Source: Devosia equisanguinis
GTDB taxonomy: Bacteria; Pseudomonadota; Alphaproteobacteria; Rhizobiales; Devosiaceae
Direction of reading: 5' to 3'
Assembly: GCA_945888565.1 (NCBI GenBank)
Contig: CAMDAL010000098.1
Location: 1-11,943 of the forward strand
DNA length: 11,943 nucleotides
Shown: positions 1 through 7,110 of the stretch, piece after piece
How the letters are laid out: every line of letters starts with the position of its first letter
How positions within the stretch are numbered: the stretch's first letter is position 1
Program-made: the position numbers and the translations under genes
Notes under the pieces: generated by a model
Database searches by the model: none
What the model saw: the letters and a program-made list of their open reading frames with translations, nothing else
Told to the model about the DNA's origin: nothing

Positions 1-208
1 CGACGTCCGGCGTATCCGGCACCATCAGGATCACCACCTCGGACGCCGCAGCGACGGCCTTGGGCGCATCGGCGGCCTTGCCACCCTTGTCGACGAGGTA
101 CTGCGACACGTCCCTGACGCGGTTCAGGGTCAGGGTGTGGCCGACATCGATCAGGTGGCCGGCCATTGGCCGACCCATCACGCCCAGTCCGATGAAACCG
201 ATATTCAT
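1..208 (-). CDS. glxR: GlxR/GarR-family tartronate semialdehyde reductase, N-terminal part (cut by window start)
   Basis: Only the first 69 codons are present; the rest lies beyond position 1. The protein begins MNIGFIGLGVMGRPMAGHLI, the Rossmann dinucleotide-binding start (GLGVMG glycine motif) of the beta-hydroxyacid dehydrogenase family, and continues to a second strand reading VVILMVPDTPDV. Family members reduce 2-hydroxy-3-oxopropionate (tartronate semialdehyde) to D-glycerate with NAD(P)H in the cytoplasm. The gene follows the Hyi-family isomerase by 9 bp, and this pairing is classical for glyoxylate/hydroxypyruvate metabolism. ATG at 208-206 is chosen because it sits just before the glycine motif; the ribosome site is weak (GAGAG overlapping the upstream stop). 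L-threonate dehydrogenases (LtnD) belong to the same superfamily and also pair with Hyi relatives, so the exact substrate is open. The catalytic lysine region is outside the window. Confidence 0.85.
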   Translation of the reverse strand, partial: MNIGFIGLGVMGRPMAGHLIDVGHTLTLNRVRDVSQYLVDKGGKAADAPKAVAAASEVVILMVPDTPDV

Positions 209-217
209 GTCACGCTC

Positions 218-994
218 TCAAACGTAGGGCTTCATCCAGCCCAGCCCGGTGCTGGTGCCGGCCTTGGGCTTGTACTCGCAGCCGACCCAGCCGTCATAGC
301 CGAGGCGATCCAGAGCGGCGAAGACGAAGGGGTAGTTGATCTCGCCGGTGCCCGGCTCATTGCGGCCAGGATTGTCGGCGACCTGAATATGGCCGATGCG
401 GTGCTTCAATCGCTCGTAGGTCGGCACCAGGTCACCCTGCATCACCTGCATGTGGTAGATGTCGTACTGGATCAGGAGGTTGTCCGACCCCACCGCATCG
501 AGGATGCGTTCGGCCTGATTGGTATTGGTCAGGAAGAAGCCGGGAATGTCGCGGATGTTGATCGGCTCGATCAGCAGCTTGATGCCGGCATCGGCGCAGC
601 GCGGCGCCGCCCATTTGAGGTTTTCGACCAGCGTCGCCTCCAGCGCTGCAAGATCAGCGCCCGGCTTGACGAGGCCGGAGATGACATTGACCTTCGGGCA
701 CTTCAGCGCCGCCGCAAAGTCGAGCGCCGTTACTATGCCGCTGCGGAATTCCTCCACCCGGTCGGGCAGGCAGGCAATGCCGCGCTCGCCACCGGCCCAG
801 TCGCCGGACGGCACGTTGAACAGCGCCTGCTCGAGACCATTGTCGCGCAGTGCAGCGGCGACCGCCTCCTTGGTCTCGGCATAAGGCCCGAGATATTCGA
901 CGGCCTTGAAGCCATCGCGCGCCGCGGCAGCGAAGCGCTCGAGAAAGCCGAGCTCGGCATAAAGAAACGACAGGTTGGCGGCGAATTTCAGCAT
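218..994 (-). CDS. hyi: Hydroxypyruvate isomerase family protein (Hyi / OtnI-like)
   Basis: This 258-aa protein has the usual length of E. coli Hyi and is a cytoplasmic AP-endonuclease-2-like TIM barrel. Family hallmarks are visible: FNVPSGDWAGGERGIACLP (about 59-77), IEPINIRDIPGFF (142-154), QYDIYHMQ (176-183), GHIQVADNPGRNEPGTGEIN (201-220) and GCEYKP (238-243). Glu143 and Glu240 match the two acidic residues known as catalytic in the family, with Asp178 and His202 as probable metal ligands. Hyi interconverts hydroxypyruvate and tartronate semialdehyde; the close relative OtnI isomerises 2-oxo-tetronates, and the sequence alone does not separate them. The start at 994 has an AGGA ribosome site about 6 nt upstream and overlaps the preceding ATPase stop by one base (TGATG), implying translational coupling. 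The downstream GlxR-family reductase would take its product on to glycerate. Confidence 0.85.
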   Translation of the reverse strand: MLKFAANLSFLYAELGFLERFAAAARDGFKAVEYLGPYAETKEAVAAALRDNGLEQALFNVPSGDWAGGERGIACLPDRVEEFRSGIVTALDFAAALKCPKVNVISGLVKPGADLAALEATLVENLKWAAPRCADAGIKLLIEPINIRDIPGFFLTNTNQAERILDAVGSDNLLIQYDIYHMQVMQGDLVPTYERLKHRIGHIQVADNPGRNEPGTGEINYPFVFAALDRLGYDGWVGCEYKPKAGTSTGLGWMKPYV

Positions 995-2745
995 CAGGAT
1001 TCCTGGCCGGTGAACTTGGTGCGGTGCAGCATGCGCTTGTTGCGCGGATCGGGGTTGGGGACGGCCGAGATCAGGCTCTTCGTGTAAGCCTCACGCGGGG
1101 CGGTGCAGATCTGTTCGGCGGTGCCCATTTCGACCAGCTTGCCCCGGTGCATGACGCCGACCCGGTCGCAGAAATAGCGCACCACCGAAATGTCGTGCGA
1201 GATGAAGATGAAAGAGAGGTTCAACCGTTTCTGGATGTCGAGCAGGAGGTCGAGGATCTGGGCGCGGATCGAAACGTCCAGCGCGGCGGTCGCCTCGTCG
1301 GCGATGATGATTTTCGGATCGAGCGCGAGGGCCCGGGCGATGCCGATGCGCTGGCGCTGGCCGCCCGAAAAGGCATGCGGATAGCGCTCCATGGCCAGCG
1401 GGTCGAGGCCCACGACTTCCAGCAATTCGGCGACCTGCTTTTCGATTTCCGCGTTGCCCTTGCCGGCCACGACGAGCGGATCGCCAATGATCTGCTTGAC
1501 AGTCATGCGCGGGTTCAGCGAGGCGAACGGGTCCTGGAAGACGAGCCGCACATCGCGATGGAACTCGCGCAGCTGACGCTTGCTGAGCGCGGTGACATCG
1601 ATTGGCGCGCCGTCGCCGAAATAGGTGGTGGTACCCGAGCTTGGCTCGACCGTGCGGAGCACCAGCCGGCCGAGCGTCGTTTTGCCCGAACCGCTCTCGC
1701 CGACAATGCCGAGGTTCTCGCCCGGGTAGAGGTCGAAGCTCACATCATCGACGGCCTTGATTGCGTGACCGCTACCGCCGAACCAGGCCGTCGATGCACC
1801 GTAGGTCTTGGTTAGGTTGCGCACCGAAAGGATCGGCTTGGCGTCGGCCGCCTGCGCCACCGCGCGCATTACCTCGCGGCGGTTCTCCTCGAGCTTGACG
1901 GTGGAGGCGAGCAGGCGCTGCGTGTAGGGGTGGCGCGCGTCGTGGAAAATGTCATCGACATCGCCCGTTTCGACGATCTTGCCGTAGCGCATCACAGCGA
2001 CATCATCGGCAACCTCGGCGACCACGCCCATATCGTGGGTGATGAGCAGCATGGCCATGCCGCGGCTCACCTGCAGTCGCTTGATGAGGTCGAGGATCTC
2101 GGCCTGCGTGGTGACATCGAGAGCGGTGGTCGGTTCGTCGGCGATGAGGATTTCGGGGTCGGCGGCCAGTGCCATGGCAATCATGGCGCGCTGCCGCATG
2201 CCGCCCGAGAACTCAAACGTATAGCGGTCGATCATCTTGTCGGGATGGGGGATCTCGACCTGGCGCAAAAGTTCGATGGTCTCGGCCCGGGCTTGACGCT
2301 TGCTCATCTGCCGGTGCAGCAGCACCGCCTCGATAATCTGGCTACCGATGGTATGCACCGGCGACAGCGAGCTCATCGGCTCCTGGAAGATCAGGCCGAT
2401 GCGGCCGCCGCGGATGTTGAGCAGTTCCTTGCTGCGCTCGGGGAGCGCGGCGATGTCGATCGGCTTGCCGGTCTTGCCGTGCAGCAGGATGCGGCCACCG
2501 GCGATGCTGCCGTTCTTGTCGATGATGCGGAGCAGGGCGCGCGCGGTGACGCTCTTGCCCGAGCCGCTCTCGCCCACCAGGCAAAGCGTCTTGCCGCGCT
2601 TGAGCGAGAAACTCACCTCGCGTGCAGCATGGAGGATGTGGGTGCGCAGGTTGAAGTCGAGGCTGAGGCTCTCGACTTCGAGCACCGCACCCTGGTCGTG
2701 CGTGATGACGGCCTTGCGAAAGTCGGCCCCGGTGAGCATCGCCAT
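994..2745 (-). CDS. Oligopeptide/dipeptide-type ABC transporter, fused double ATP-binding protein
   Basis: One 583-aa polypeptide carries two complete ATPase domains, corresponding to DppD plus DppF joined, as in YejF and GsiA. Domain 1 (about 20-285) shows Walker A GESGSGKS (58-65), Q-loop Gln121, signature FSGGM (179-183), Walker B ILIADE (199-204) and switch His237. Domain 2 (about 305-560) shows Walker A GESGSGKT (349-356), Gln404, signature FSGGQRQR (459-466), Walker B IIIADE (479-484) and His517. Both sites look catalytically intact; domain 2 has DEAT where DEPT is commonest, a frequent variant in DppF-like domains. The oligopeptide-type C-terminal extension follows each domain (HPYTQRLL at 272-279, REAYTKSLI at 551-559). 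The ATG at 2745 is chosen because it lies 4 bp after the permease stop; an in-frame ATG at 2787 would add 14 residues overlapping the permease gene. The protein energises the two permeases encoded upstream. Confidence 0.93.
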   Translation of the reverse strand: MAMLTGADFRKAVITHDQGAVLEVESLSLDFNLRTHILHAAREVSFSLKRGKTLCLVGESGSGKSVTARALLRIIDKNGSIAGGRILLHGKTGKPIDIAALPERSKELLNIRGGRIGLIFQEPMSSLSPVHTIGSQIIEAVLLHRQMSKRQARAETIELLRQVEIPHPDKMIDRYTFEFSGGMRQRAMIAMALAADPEILIADEPTTALDVTTQAEILDLIKRLQVSRGMAMLLITHDMGVVAEVADDVAVMRYGKIVETGDVDDIFHDARHPYTQRLLASTVKLEENRREVMRAVAQAADAKPILSVRNLTKTYGASTAWFGGSGHAIKAVDDVSFDLYPGENLGIVGESGSGKTTLGRLVLRTVEPSSGTTTYFGDGAPIDVTALSKRQLREFHRDVRLVFQDPFASLNPRMTVKQIIGDPLVVAGKGNAEIEKQVAELLEVVGLDPLAMERYPHAFSGGQRQRIGIARALALDPKIIIADEATAALDVSIRAQILDLLLDIQKRLNLSFIFISHDISVVRYFCDRVGVMHRGKLVEMGTAEQICTAPREAYTKSLISAVPNPDPRNKRMLHRTKFTGQES

Positions 2746-2749
2746 GGCG

Positions 2750-3925
2750 TCAGCTCTCGTAGGGGTCGGCGGCATCGCGCATGCCATCGCCGAGGAAGTT
2801 GTAGGCGAGCACGGTCAACACCACCGCCGCACTCGGCCAGATCAGCAGCCACGGCGCCGTGGCGATGGTGCGCACGTTCTGCGCGTCCTGCAGCAGGACG
2901 CCCCAGCTCACTACCGGTGCCTTGAGCCCAATGCCTAGAAAGCTGAGCGCCGTTTCGGCGACGATCATGGTTGGCAGCGCCAGGGTCACCACCGCAAGGA
3001 TATGGCTGGTGAGCGAAGGCAGGATGTGCCGGAAGATCAGCCGGCGCTCGCTTGATCCATCGAGCCGCGCAGCGGTGACGAAGTCCTCGGTGCGCAGTGC
3101 GAAGAAGCGGCCGCGCACTTCGCGCGCGAGACCCGTCCAGCCGAACAGAGAGACAATGAGGGTTATGACGAAATAGACGGTTATGGGCGACCAACTGAGC
3201 GGGATGGCGGCGGCGAGACCGAGCCAGAGCGGGATCGTCGGCATCGACGAGATAACCTCCATGATGCGCTGGATCACCATATCGACCGCGCCGCCATAAA
3301 AGCCCGACAGCGAGCCGAGGATGACACCGAGGCAGAGGCTGATGCAGACGCCGATCAGGCCGATCGACATCGAGACGCGCGTTCCGTAGATCAGCCGGCT
3401 CAGCAGGTCGCGACCGAGCTTGTCGGTACCGAGCAGATACATGGTGTCGCTCGACTTGATCGGCCCGAGCAGGTGGGTGTCCATCGGGAACAGACCCCAG
3501 AGCTTGTAGGGTGCGCCTTTGACGAAAAAGCCGATCGGCACGACCTTGTCGTCATCGATAGTGTAGCTCCGCCGCAGCGATGCCTGGTCCACCGTCATGG
3601 CATAGCCGGTGACGTGCAGCTGGAATTTCTGCGTGGCGTCGGGGTCCGTGGTGAAAAGGCGGATTTCCTGTGGCGGCGCATAGGTGAACAGCGGCTTGGA
3701 CGCATCGGGCGACGCCGGGGCGAGGAACTCGGCAAACAGCGCCACGAGGTAGAGCAGCAAGATGATCATGCCGGCGACGACGGCAACCTTGTTGCGCACG
3801 AACTTGTGCCAGATCAGGGTCCATTGTCCCGCGGCGGTCAGCTCGACCGGCTTGTCGCCGCGCTTGATCGCGGTGGTCGCCGGAGCCGTCTCGGCCGTGC
3901 CCTCGATGTAGGTGTGGGTGGTCAT
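2750..3925 (-). CDS. ABC transporter permease, DppC/OppC-type, with long periplasmic insert
   Basis: This 391-aa inner-membrane protein belongs to the binding-protein-dependent permease family. A cytoplasmic N-terminus leads into TM1 (about 47-68). The family sequence GTDKLGRDLLSRLIYGTRVS is at 166-185, further membrane helices follow, and the EAA coupling loop spans about 268-304 (REVRGRFFALRTEDFVTAAR ... LDGS, FRHILPS). The C-terminus is the usual LGDGMRDAADP. Classical DppC proteins are about 300 residues; the extra length lies between TM1 and GTDKLGRD (roughly 70-165), probably a small beta-rich periplasmic domain, recalling YejE. ATG at 3925 overlaps the preceding permease stop by one base (TGATG). 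A GTG codon directly before it gives an equally open start one residue longer. It pairs with the DppB-type permease and the fused ATPase. Confidence 0.93.
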   Translation of the reverse strand: MTTHTYIEGTAETAPATTAIKRGDKPVELTAAGQWTLIWHKFVRNKVAVVAGMIILLLYLVALFAEFLAPASPDASKPLFTYAPPQEIRLFTTDPDATQKFQLHVTGYAMTVDQASLRRSYTIDDDKVVPIGFFVKGAPYKLWGLFPMDTHLLGPIKSSDTMYLLGTDKLGRDLLSRLIYGTRVSMSIGLIGVCISLCLGVILGSLSGFYGGAVDMVIQRIMEVISSMPTIPLWLGLAAAIPLSWSPITVYFVITLIVSLFGWTGLAREVRGRFFALRTEDFVTAARLDGSSERRLIFRHILPSLTSHILAVVTLALPTMIVAETALSFLGIGLKAPVVSWGVLLQDAQNVRTIATAPWLLIWPSAAVVLTVLAYNFLGDGMRDAADPYES

Positions 3926-4911
3926 CACTGGAACCGGATACGGGGGTCGAGCCAGGCGAGCAGCAGGTCCGAGATCAGCATGCCGACCAGTGTCAGCACG
4001 CCCATCAGGAGGATGAAGCTGCCGGCCAGATACATGTCTTGGCTGATCAGTGCCCGCAGCAGCAGTGGACCGGCTGTCGGCAGGTTGAGCACGATGGCGG
4101 TGATGGTGACGCCGGAGATCAGTTCAGGCAGCACCCAGCCAATCGCCGAAACGAATGGGTTGAGGGCCACGCGCACCGGGTACTTCAGCACAGCCTTGTA
4201 TTCGGGCAGGCCCTTGGCCCGCGCGGTGATGACGTAGGGCTTGTTGAGCTCGTCGGTGAGGTTGGCGCGGAGGATGCGGATCAGTGCCGCCGTTCCGCTC
4301 GTGCCGATGACGACGATGGGGATCCAGAGGTGCGCCATCAGGTCCAGAACCTTGCCGATGCTCCACGGCGCTTCGACATATTCGGGGCTGAACAGGCCGC
4401 CGACGCTTTGGCCGAAATACTTGTAGCTCACGTACATGAGGGTGAGCGCCAGGATGAAGTTCGGGATGGCGAGGCCGAGAAAGCCGAGGAAGGTGAAGAC
4501 ATAGTCGCCCACCGAGTGGCGGCGCATGGCCGAGTAGATGCCGATCGGCAGCGATACGGCCCAGACAAACAGCAGCGCCGCGACCGAGATCGACAGCGTC
4601 GAGCCCATGCGCTCCCAGATCAGTTCAGAGACCGGGCGGTTCCACTCGAACGAGTAGCCGAAGTCGCCGCGGAAAATGATCCCGGTGATCCATTTGAAGT
4701 ATTGCAGCCAGACCGGGTCGTCGAACCCATAGGCCCGCCGCATGGCTTCGATCTGCGCTGGGTCGGCATTCTGGCCGCTGTCCGACATCGAGGCGATCAG
4801 CGAGGTGACATAGTCGCCCGGCGGCAGCTGGATGATCAGGAAAGCGATGATCGACATCCCGATGAGAGTCGGGATCATGTAGAGTAGCCGCTTGATCACA
4901 TAGCGCAGCAT
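3925..4911 (-). CDS. ABC transporter permease, DppB/OppB-type
   Basis: This 328-aa integral inner-membrane subunit begins MLRYVIKRLLYMIPTLIGMS, the standard start of DppB/OppB permeases, with TM1 at about 8-28. The periplasmic loop has the family's YGFDDPVWLQYFKWI (61-75) and RGDFGYSF (81-88). TM helices follow at about 104-126, 138-162 and 192-212, and the EAA coupling loop is at about 214-252 (LRANLTDELNKPYVITARAK, then GLPEYKAVLKYPVR). The C-terminus ends LLLAWLDPRIRFQ, as usual for the family. Its start is set by a strong ribosome site, GAGGA, that overlaps the stop codon of the upstream hydrolase gene and lies 6 nt before the ATG, so hydrolase and transporter translation are tied together. 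Together with the DppC-type partner it forms the translocation pore. Confidence 0.94.
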   Translation of the reverse strand: MLRYVIKRLLYMIPTLIGMSIIAFLIIQLPPGDYVTSLIASMSDSGQNADPAQIEAMRRAYGFDDPVWLQYFKWITGIIFRGDFGYSFEWNRPVSELIWERMGSTLSISVAALLFVWAVSLPIGIYSAMRRHSVGDYVFTFLGFLGLAIPNFILALTLMYVSYKYFGQSVGGLFSPEYVEAPWSIGKVLDLMAHLWIPIVVIGTSGTAALIRILRANLTDELNKPYVITARAKGLPEYKAVLKYPVRVALNPFVSAIGWVLPELISGVTITAIVLNLPTAGPLLLRALISQDMYLAGSFILLMGVLTLVGMLISDLLLAWLDPRIRFQ

Positions 4912-4919
4912 GGCAGTCC

Positions 4920-7028
4920 TCAGACCCAGGTGAGGTGCACGACCTCGATCGTGTCGATGCCCGGCACTTCGACGGTCACGCGTCCATCGGCGATGGTCGT
5001 TTTCGCTTCGTGGCCTGCAACCAGCAGGCTGGCCTTGCCGAGCCTCTTGCCGGCGGGCAGCGCTATGGAGACCTCGTGCCGGCCGACGGGATAGACCTCA
5101 CGGATCGGGCCCTTCATCATCATCGGGTTGGAGAGGTTATTGAGCACGACCGCCATGCCGCTGTCGTTACGATGAACGGCGAGGTCGAGGGCCGAGCGGC
5201 CGCTGATCTCGACATCAGCGCGCTTGTTCAGCGCCCAGCGAACGGCATTGCCGATCAGCCGTGTGTGGTCCTGCGCCAGCACCTCCCAGAGGATGCCGCC
5301 GATGTTCCATGGGATGTAGACCGTGCGGCCGCCACCCTCGTGTTCGCGCGTCACCACGGCCGCACCGCGCGGCTCTTCGCGCGGGTAGACTTCTTCCATC
5401 GGCAGGTCGGGGAAATCGGGAACGTAGAGGAAGGGCTGCTGCGTATCGGCAGCGGCGTCCACGGCGATCAGTCTGGTGCCGCCGATGATCCGGTTGGCGC
5501 CGCCAAAGCCCTCCGAGACCGGGTGCGCGCCGTTGATCGCGACATAGGTGTTCTTGACCGGACCGCGGGTGGCCGCTGTCATGGTGACGCCGAGCAGCTT
5601 GCCCAGCGCAACGGCATTGCGCGGCTTGTTGTCGGCCGTGCGGGTCGAGGTCTCATAGGCCGCGACGAGCGAACCGCCGCAGGCGACGTAGTCCTCGAGC
5701 ATTTTCACCTGCTCGTCCGAAAGGCAGGTCGAGTTGGCGAGGATCACTACCTTGAACTGGTCGAGGCTCTGAGCCGTCATCGCCTGGTCCGAAAGCATCT
5801 CGAACGGCACGCGCGCTTCAATCAGCGCCTGGTAGAAGCCGAAATCGTCGGCCTCGGCGGTCTTCCGGGTGTCCTGGCCGTGGTGGCGCAGCGTCGTCGA
5901 CGGATCGAGGATGGCGATCTCGGCGACCGGCGACATGGTGCTCAGTACCGGCTCGAGCGCGGCATGGAGGGCAAAGCTCGCGGCCACCGGTTCGACCCAG
6001 CGGGTATCGGGCACGACGCCATTGAACTTGGTGAACCAGGGCAGCAACCCCTGAGTGGTGCCGTCGTCGATCCAGGCCTGCATCTCGGGGCCGGTGGTGA
6101 CGGAGTCCTTCCAGCGGTACTCTTCTTCCGGGCCTATCGAGGTGATGAGGATTGCCGGGCGTTCGCGGAAGGTGGCGCGCATGCGCTTGCCGTTGCGACC
6201 CGCCATCCACACCGGCTCGGTGCCGCGCCGGCCCTGATCGTCGACGCACAGGAACGGGCAGTATTTCTCGATGATCTTGAGGTCGAACTCCATCAGCGAG
6301 ACTGAGCCCATATTGGGGATGAAGCTGGTATGCGGCTTGATCGCTTTCATCACCTCGTCCCATTCGACGACGAGGCGGCTCAGCAGCGTGCGGCGCCAGC
6401 CGGCCCAGGCGATCCAGGCCGGGTTGTCGACGCTCGAATCGCGCGGCAGGTCGTGGCCGGTGGCGGCCTTGAAGTTGTTCTTGCAGCTGTCGCAATAGCA
6501 GACGCCGTGGCCCTGCCAGCGGTTGGCGAAGATCGCGTCGATATCGTAGTCGCGCGTCAACTCCTTGAGCACTTCGGGCATGAACTTGAAGTTGTAGTCC
6601 GAGTAGGCGCAGGTCACCCAGACATCGGGGAAGGCCCAGTGGCGACGCTTGTTGCCGTCCTTGTCGACGGCGATCCACTCGGGGTGTGCGTCGGCAGCAT
6701 CCTGGTGGATGGCATGCGGATCGACACGGGCCATCACGTGCATGCCGAGCTTGCGCGCACCATCGACCAGCGTGCCGAACGGATCGGTATCGCCTATGAA
6801 CTTGCTCACATAGTGCAGCGGGACCTTGGAGGGGTAATATGCGATGTAGCCGCCGGCGCTTAGGCAGGTGGCGTTGGACTGCGTACGTTTGAATACGTCG
6901 ATCCAGAATGCCGGGTCGAACTTGACCGGATCATCCTCGGCCAGGGTCAGTTGGGTCCAGCGCGTCGCCGACTTGTACCAGTCGGGAGTGCGCAGGTTGG
7001 TGGCGGTCTGGGCCTTGGCGTCGAGCAT
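4920..7028 (-). CDS. Putative cytoplasmic glycoside hydrolase (GHL6-like barrel + GH42 trimerisation-like domain)
   Basis: This is a 702-aa protein without signal peptide or membrane segment. The N-terminal part (about 15-350) resembles an alpha-amylase/GHL6-type barrel: strand GMHVMARVDPHAIHQDAADA (95-114), HPEWIAVDKDGNK, then DYDIDAIFANRWQ (160-172) followed by the cysteine cluster CYCDSC (177-182) typical of GHL6-like proteins. Residues about 365-500 resemble the glutaminase-like beta-galactosidase trimerisation domain of GH42 (VILANSTCLSDEQVKMLEDY, then a GGSLVAAYETS turn). The C-terminal 150 residues look like a beta-sandwich. No experimentally characterised family is recognised with certainty, and I cannot assign catalytic acids beyond candidates such as Asp103 and Asp162. 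It sits inside the importer operon, after the binding protein and before the permeases, with a good ribosome site (AAGGA, 7-nt spacing). The inferred role is cleavage of the imported substrate in the cytoplasm; a non-catalytic role is not excluded. Confidence 0.75.
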   Translation of the reverse strand: MLDAKAQTATNLRTPDWYKSATRWTQLTLAEDDPVKFDPAFWIDVFKRTQSNATCLSAGGYIAYYPSKVPLHYVSKFIGDTDPFGTLVDGARKLGMHVMARVDPHAIHQDAADAHPEWIAVDKDGNKRRHWAFPDVWVTCAYSDYNFKFMPEVLKELTRDYDIDAIFANRWQGHGVCYCDSCKNNFKAATGHDLPRDSSVDNPAWIAWAGWRRTLLSRLVVEWDEVMKAIKPHTSFIPNMGSVSLMEFDLKIIEKYCPFLCVDDQGRRGTEPVWMAGRNGKRMRATFRERPAILITSIGPEEEYRWKDSVTTGPEMQAWIDDGTTQGLLPWFTKFNGVVPDTRWVEPVAASFALHAALEPVLSTMSPVAEIAILDPSTTLRHHGQDTRKTAEADDFGFYQALIEARVPFEMLSDQAMTAQSLDQFKVVILANSTCLSDEQVKMLEDYVACGGSLVAAYETSTRTADNKPRNAVALGKLLGVTMTAATRGPVKNTYVAINGAHPVSEGFGGANRIIGGTRLIAVDAAADTQQPFLYVPDFPDLPMEEVYPREEPRGAAVVTREHEGGGRTVYIPWNIGGILWEVLAQDHTRLIGNAVRWALNKRADVEISGRSALDLAVHRNDSGMAVVLNNLSNPMMMKGPIREVYPVGRHEVSIALPAGKRLGKASLLVAGHEAKTTIADGRVTVEVPGIDTIEVVHLTWV

Positions 7029-7057
7029 GGTCAGGTCCTTGCGGAATTAGTAGCTGT

Positions 7058-7081
7058 CGCCGGCCCACCAAGGGGCCGGCG
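7058..7081 (-). other. Intercistronic RNA hairpin, 9-bp perfect GC stem
   Basis: CGCCGGCCC at 7058-7066 is exactly complementary to GGGCCGGCG at 7073-7081, with the 6-nt loop ACCAAG (plus-strand reading). It lies in the mRNA between the binding-protein stop and the ribosome site of the hydrolase gene. No run of U follows on the minus strand, so it is not a standard intrinsic terminator. The likely roles are 3'-end protection of the binding-protein message or partial attenuation of downstream genes, as known for malE-malF-type spacers; this role is inference. Confidence 0.7.
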
Positions 7082-7087
7082 CAGTCT

Positions 7088-7107
7088 GGCGTTTGGGAGG
7101 AAACGCC
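7088..7107 (-). other. Second intercistronic RNA hairpin, 7-bp perfect stem
   Basis: GGCGTTT (7088-7094) and AAACGCC (7101-7107) form a perfect 7-bp stem around the loop GGGAGG, starting 3 nt after the binding-protein stop codon. One wobble and one C-G pair can extend it. It lies 6 bp from the larger hairpin at 7058-7081, so the transcript would carry two stem-loops in tandem in a spacer of only 82 bp. There is no U-tract. A protective or attenuating role is inferred. Confidence 0.6.
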
Positions 7108-7110
7108 GGG

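Noticed and set aside
1811..1821. Another GTTAGGTTGCG copy inside the ATPase gene
   Set aside because: It encodes the conserved RNLTK segment of the second ATPase domain on the minus strand, so the match to the promoter-region element is probably chance.
1930..2925. Long plus-strand reading frame (331 codons) opposite the ATPase gene
   Set aside because: The minus-strand frame shows both complete ATPase domains with all motifs; the plus-strand product has low-complexity Ala/Arg/Asp/His composition typical of antisense frames in GC-rich DNA.
4039..6305. Long plus-strand frames (282 and 456 codons) opposite permease and hydrolase genes
   Set aside because: They mirror clearly coding minus-strand genes and have no recognisable motif or ribosome site.
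7058..7081. Hairpin as an intrinsic terminator after the binding-protein gene
   Set aside because: No U-tract follows in the direction of transcription, and a hydrolase gene with a good ribosome site begins 30 bp later.
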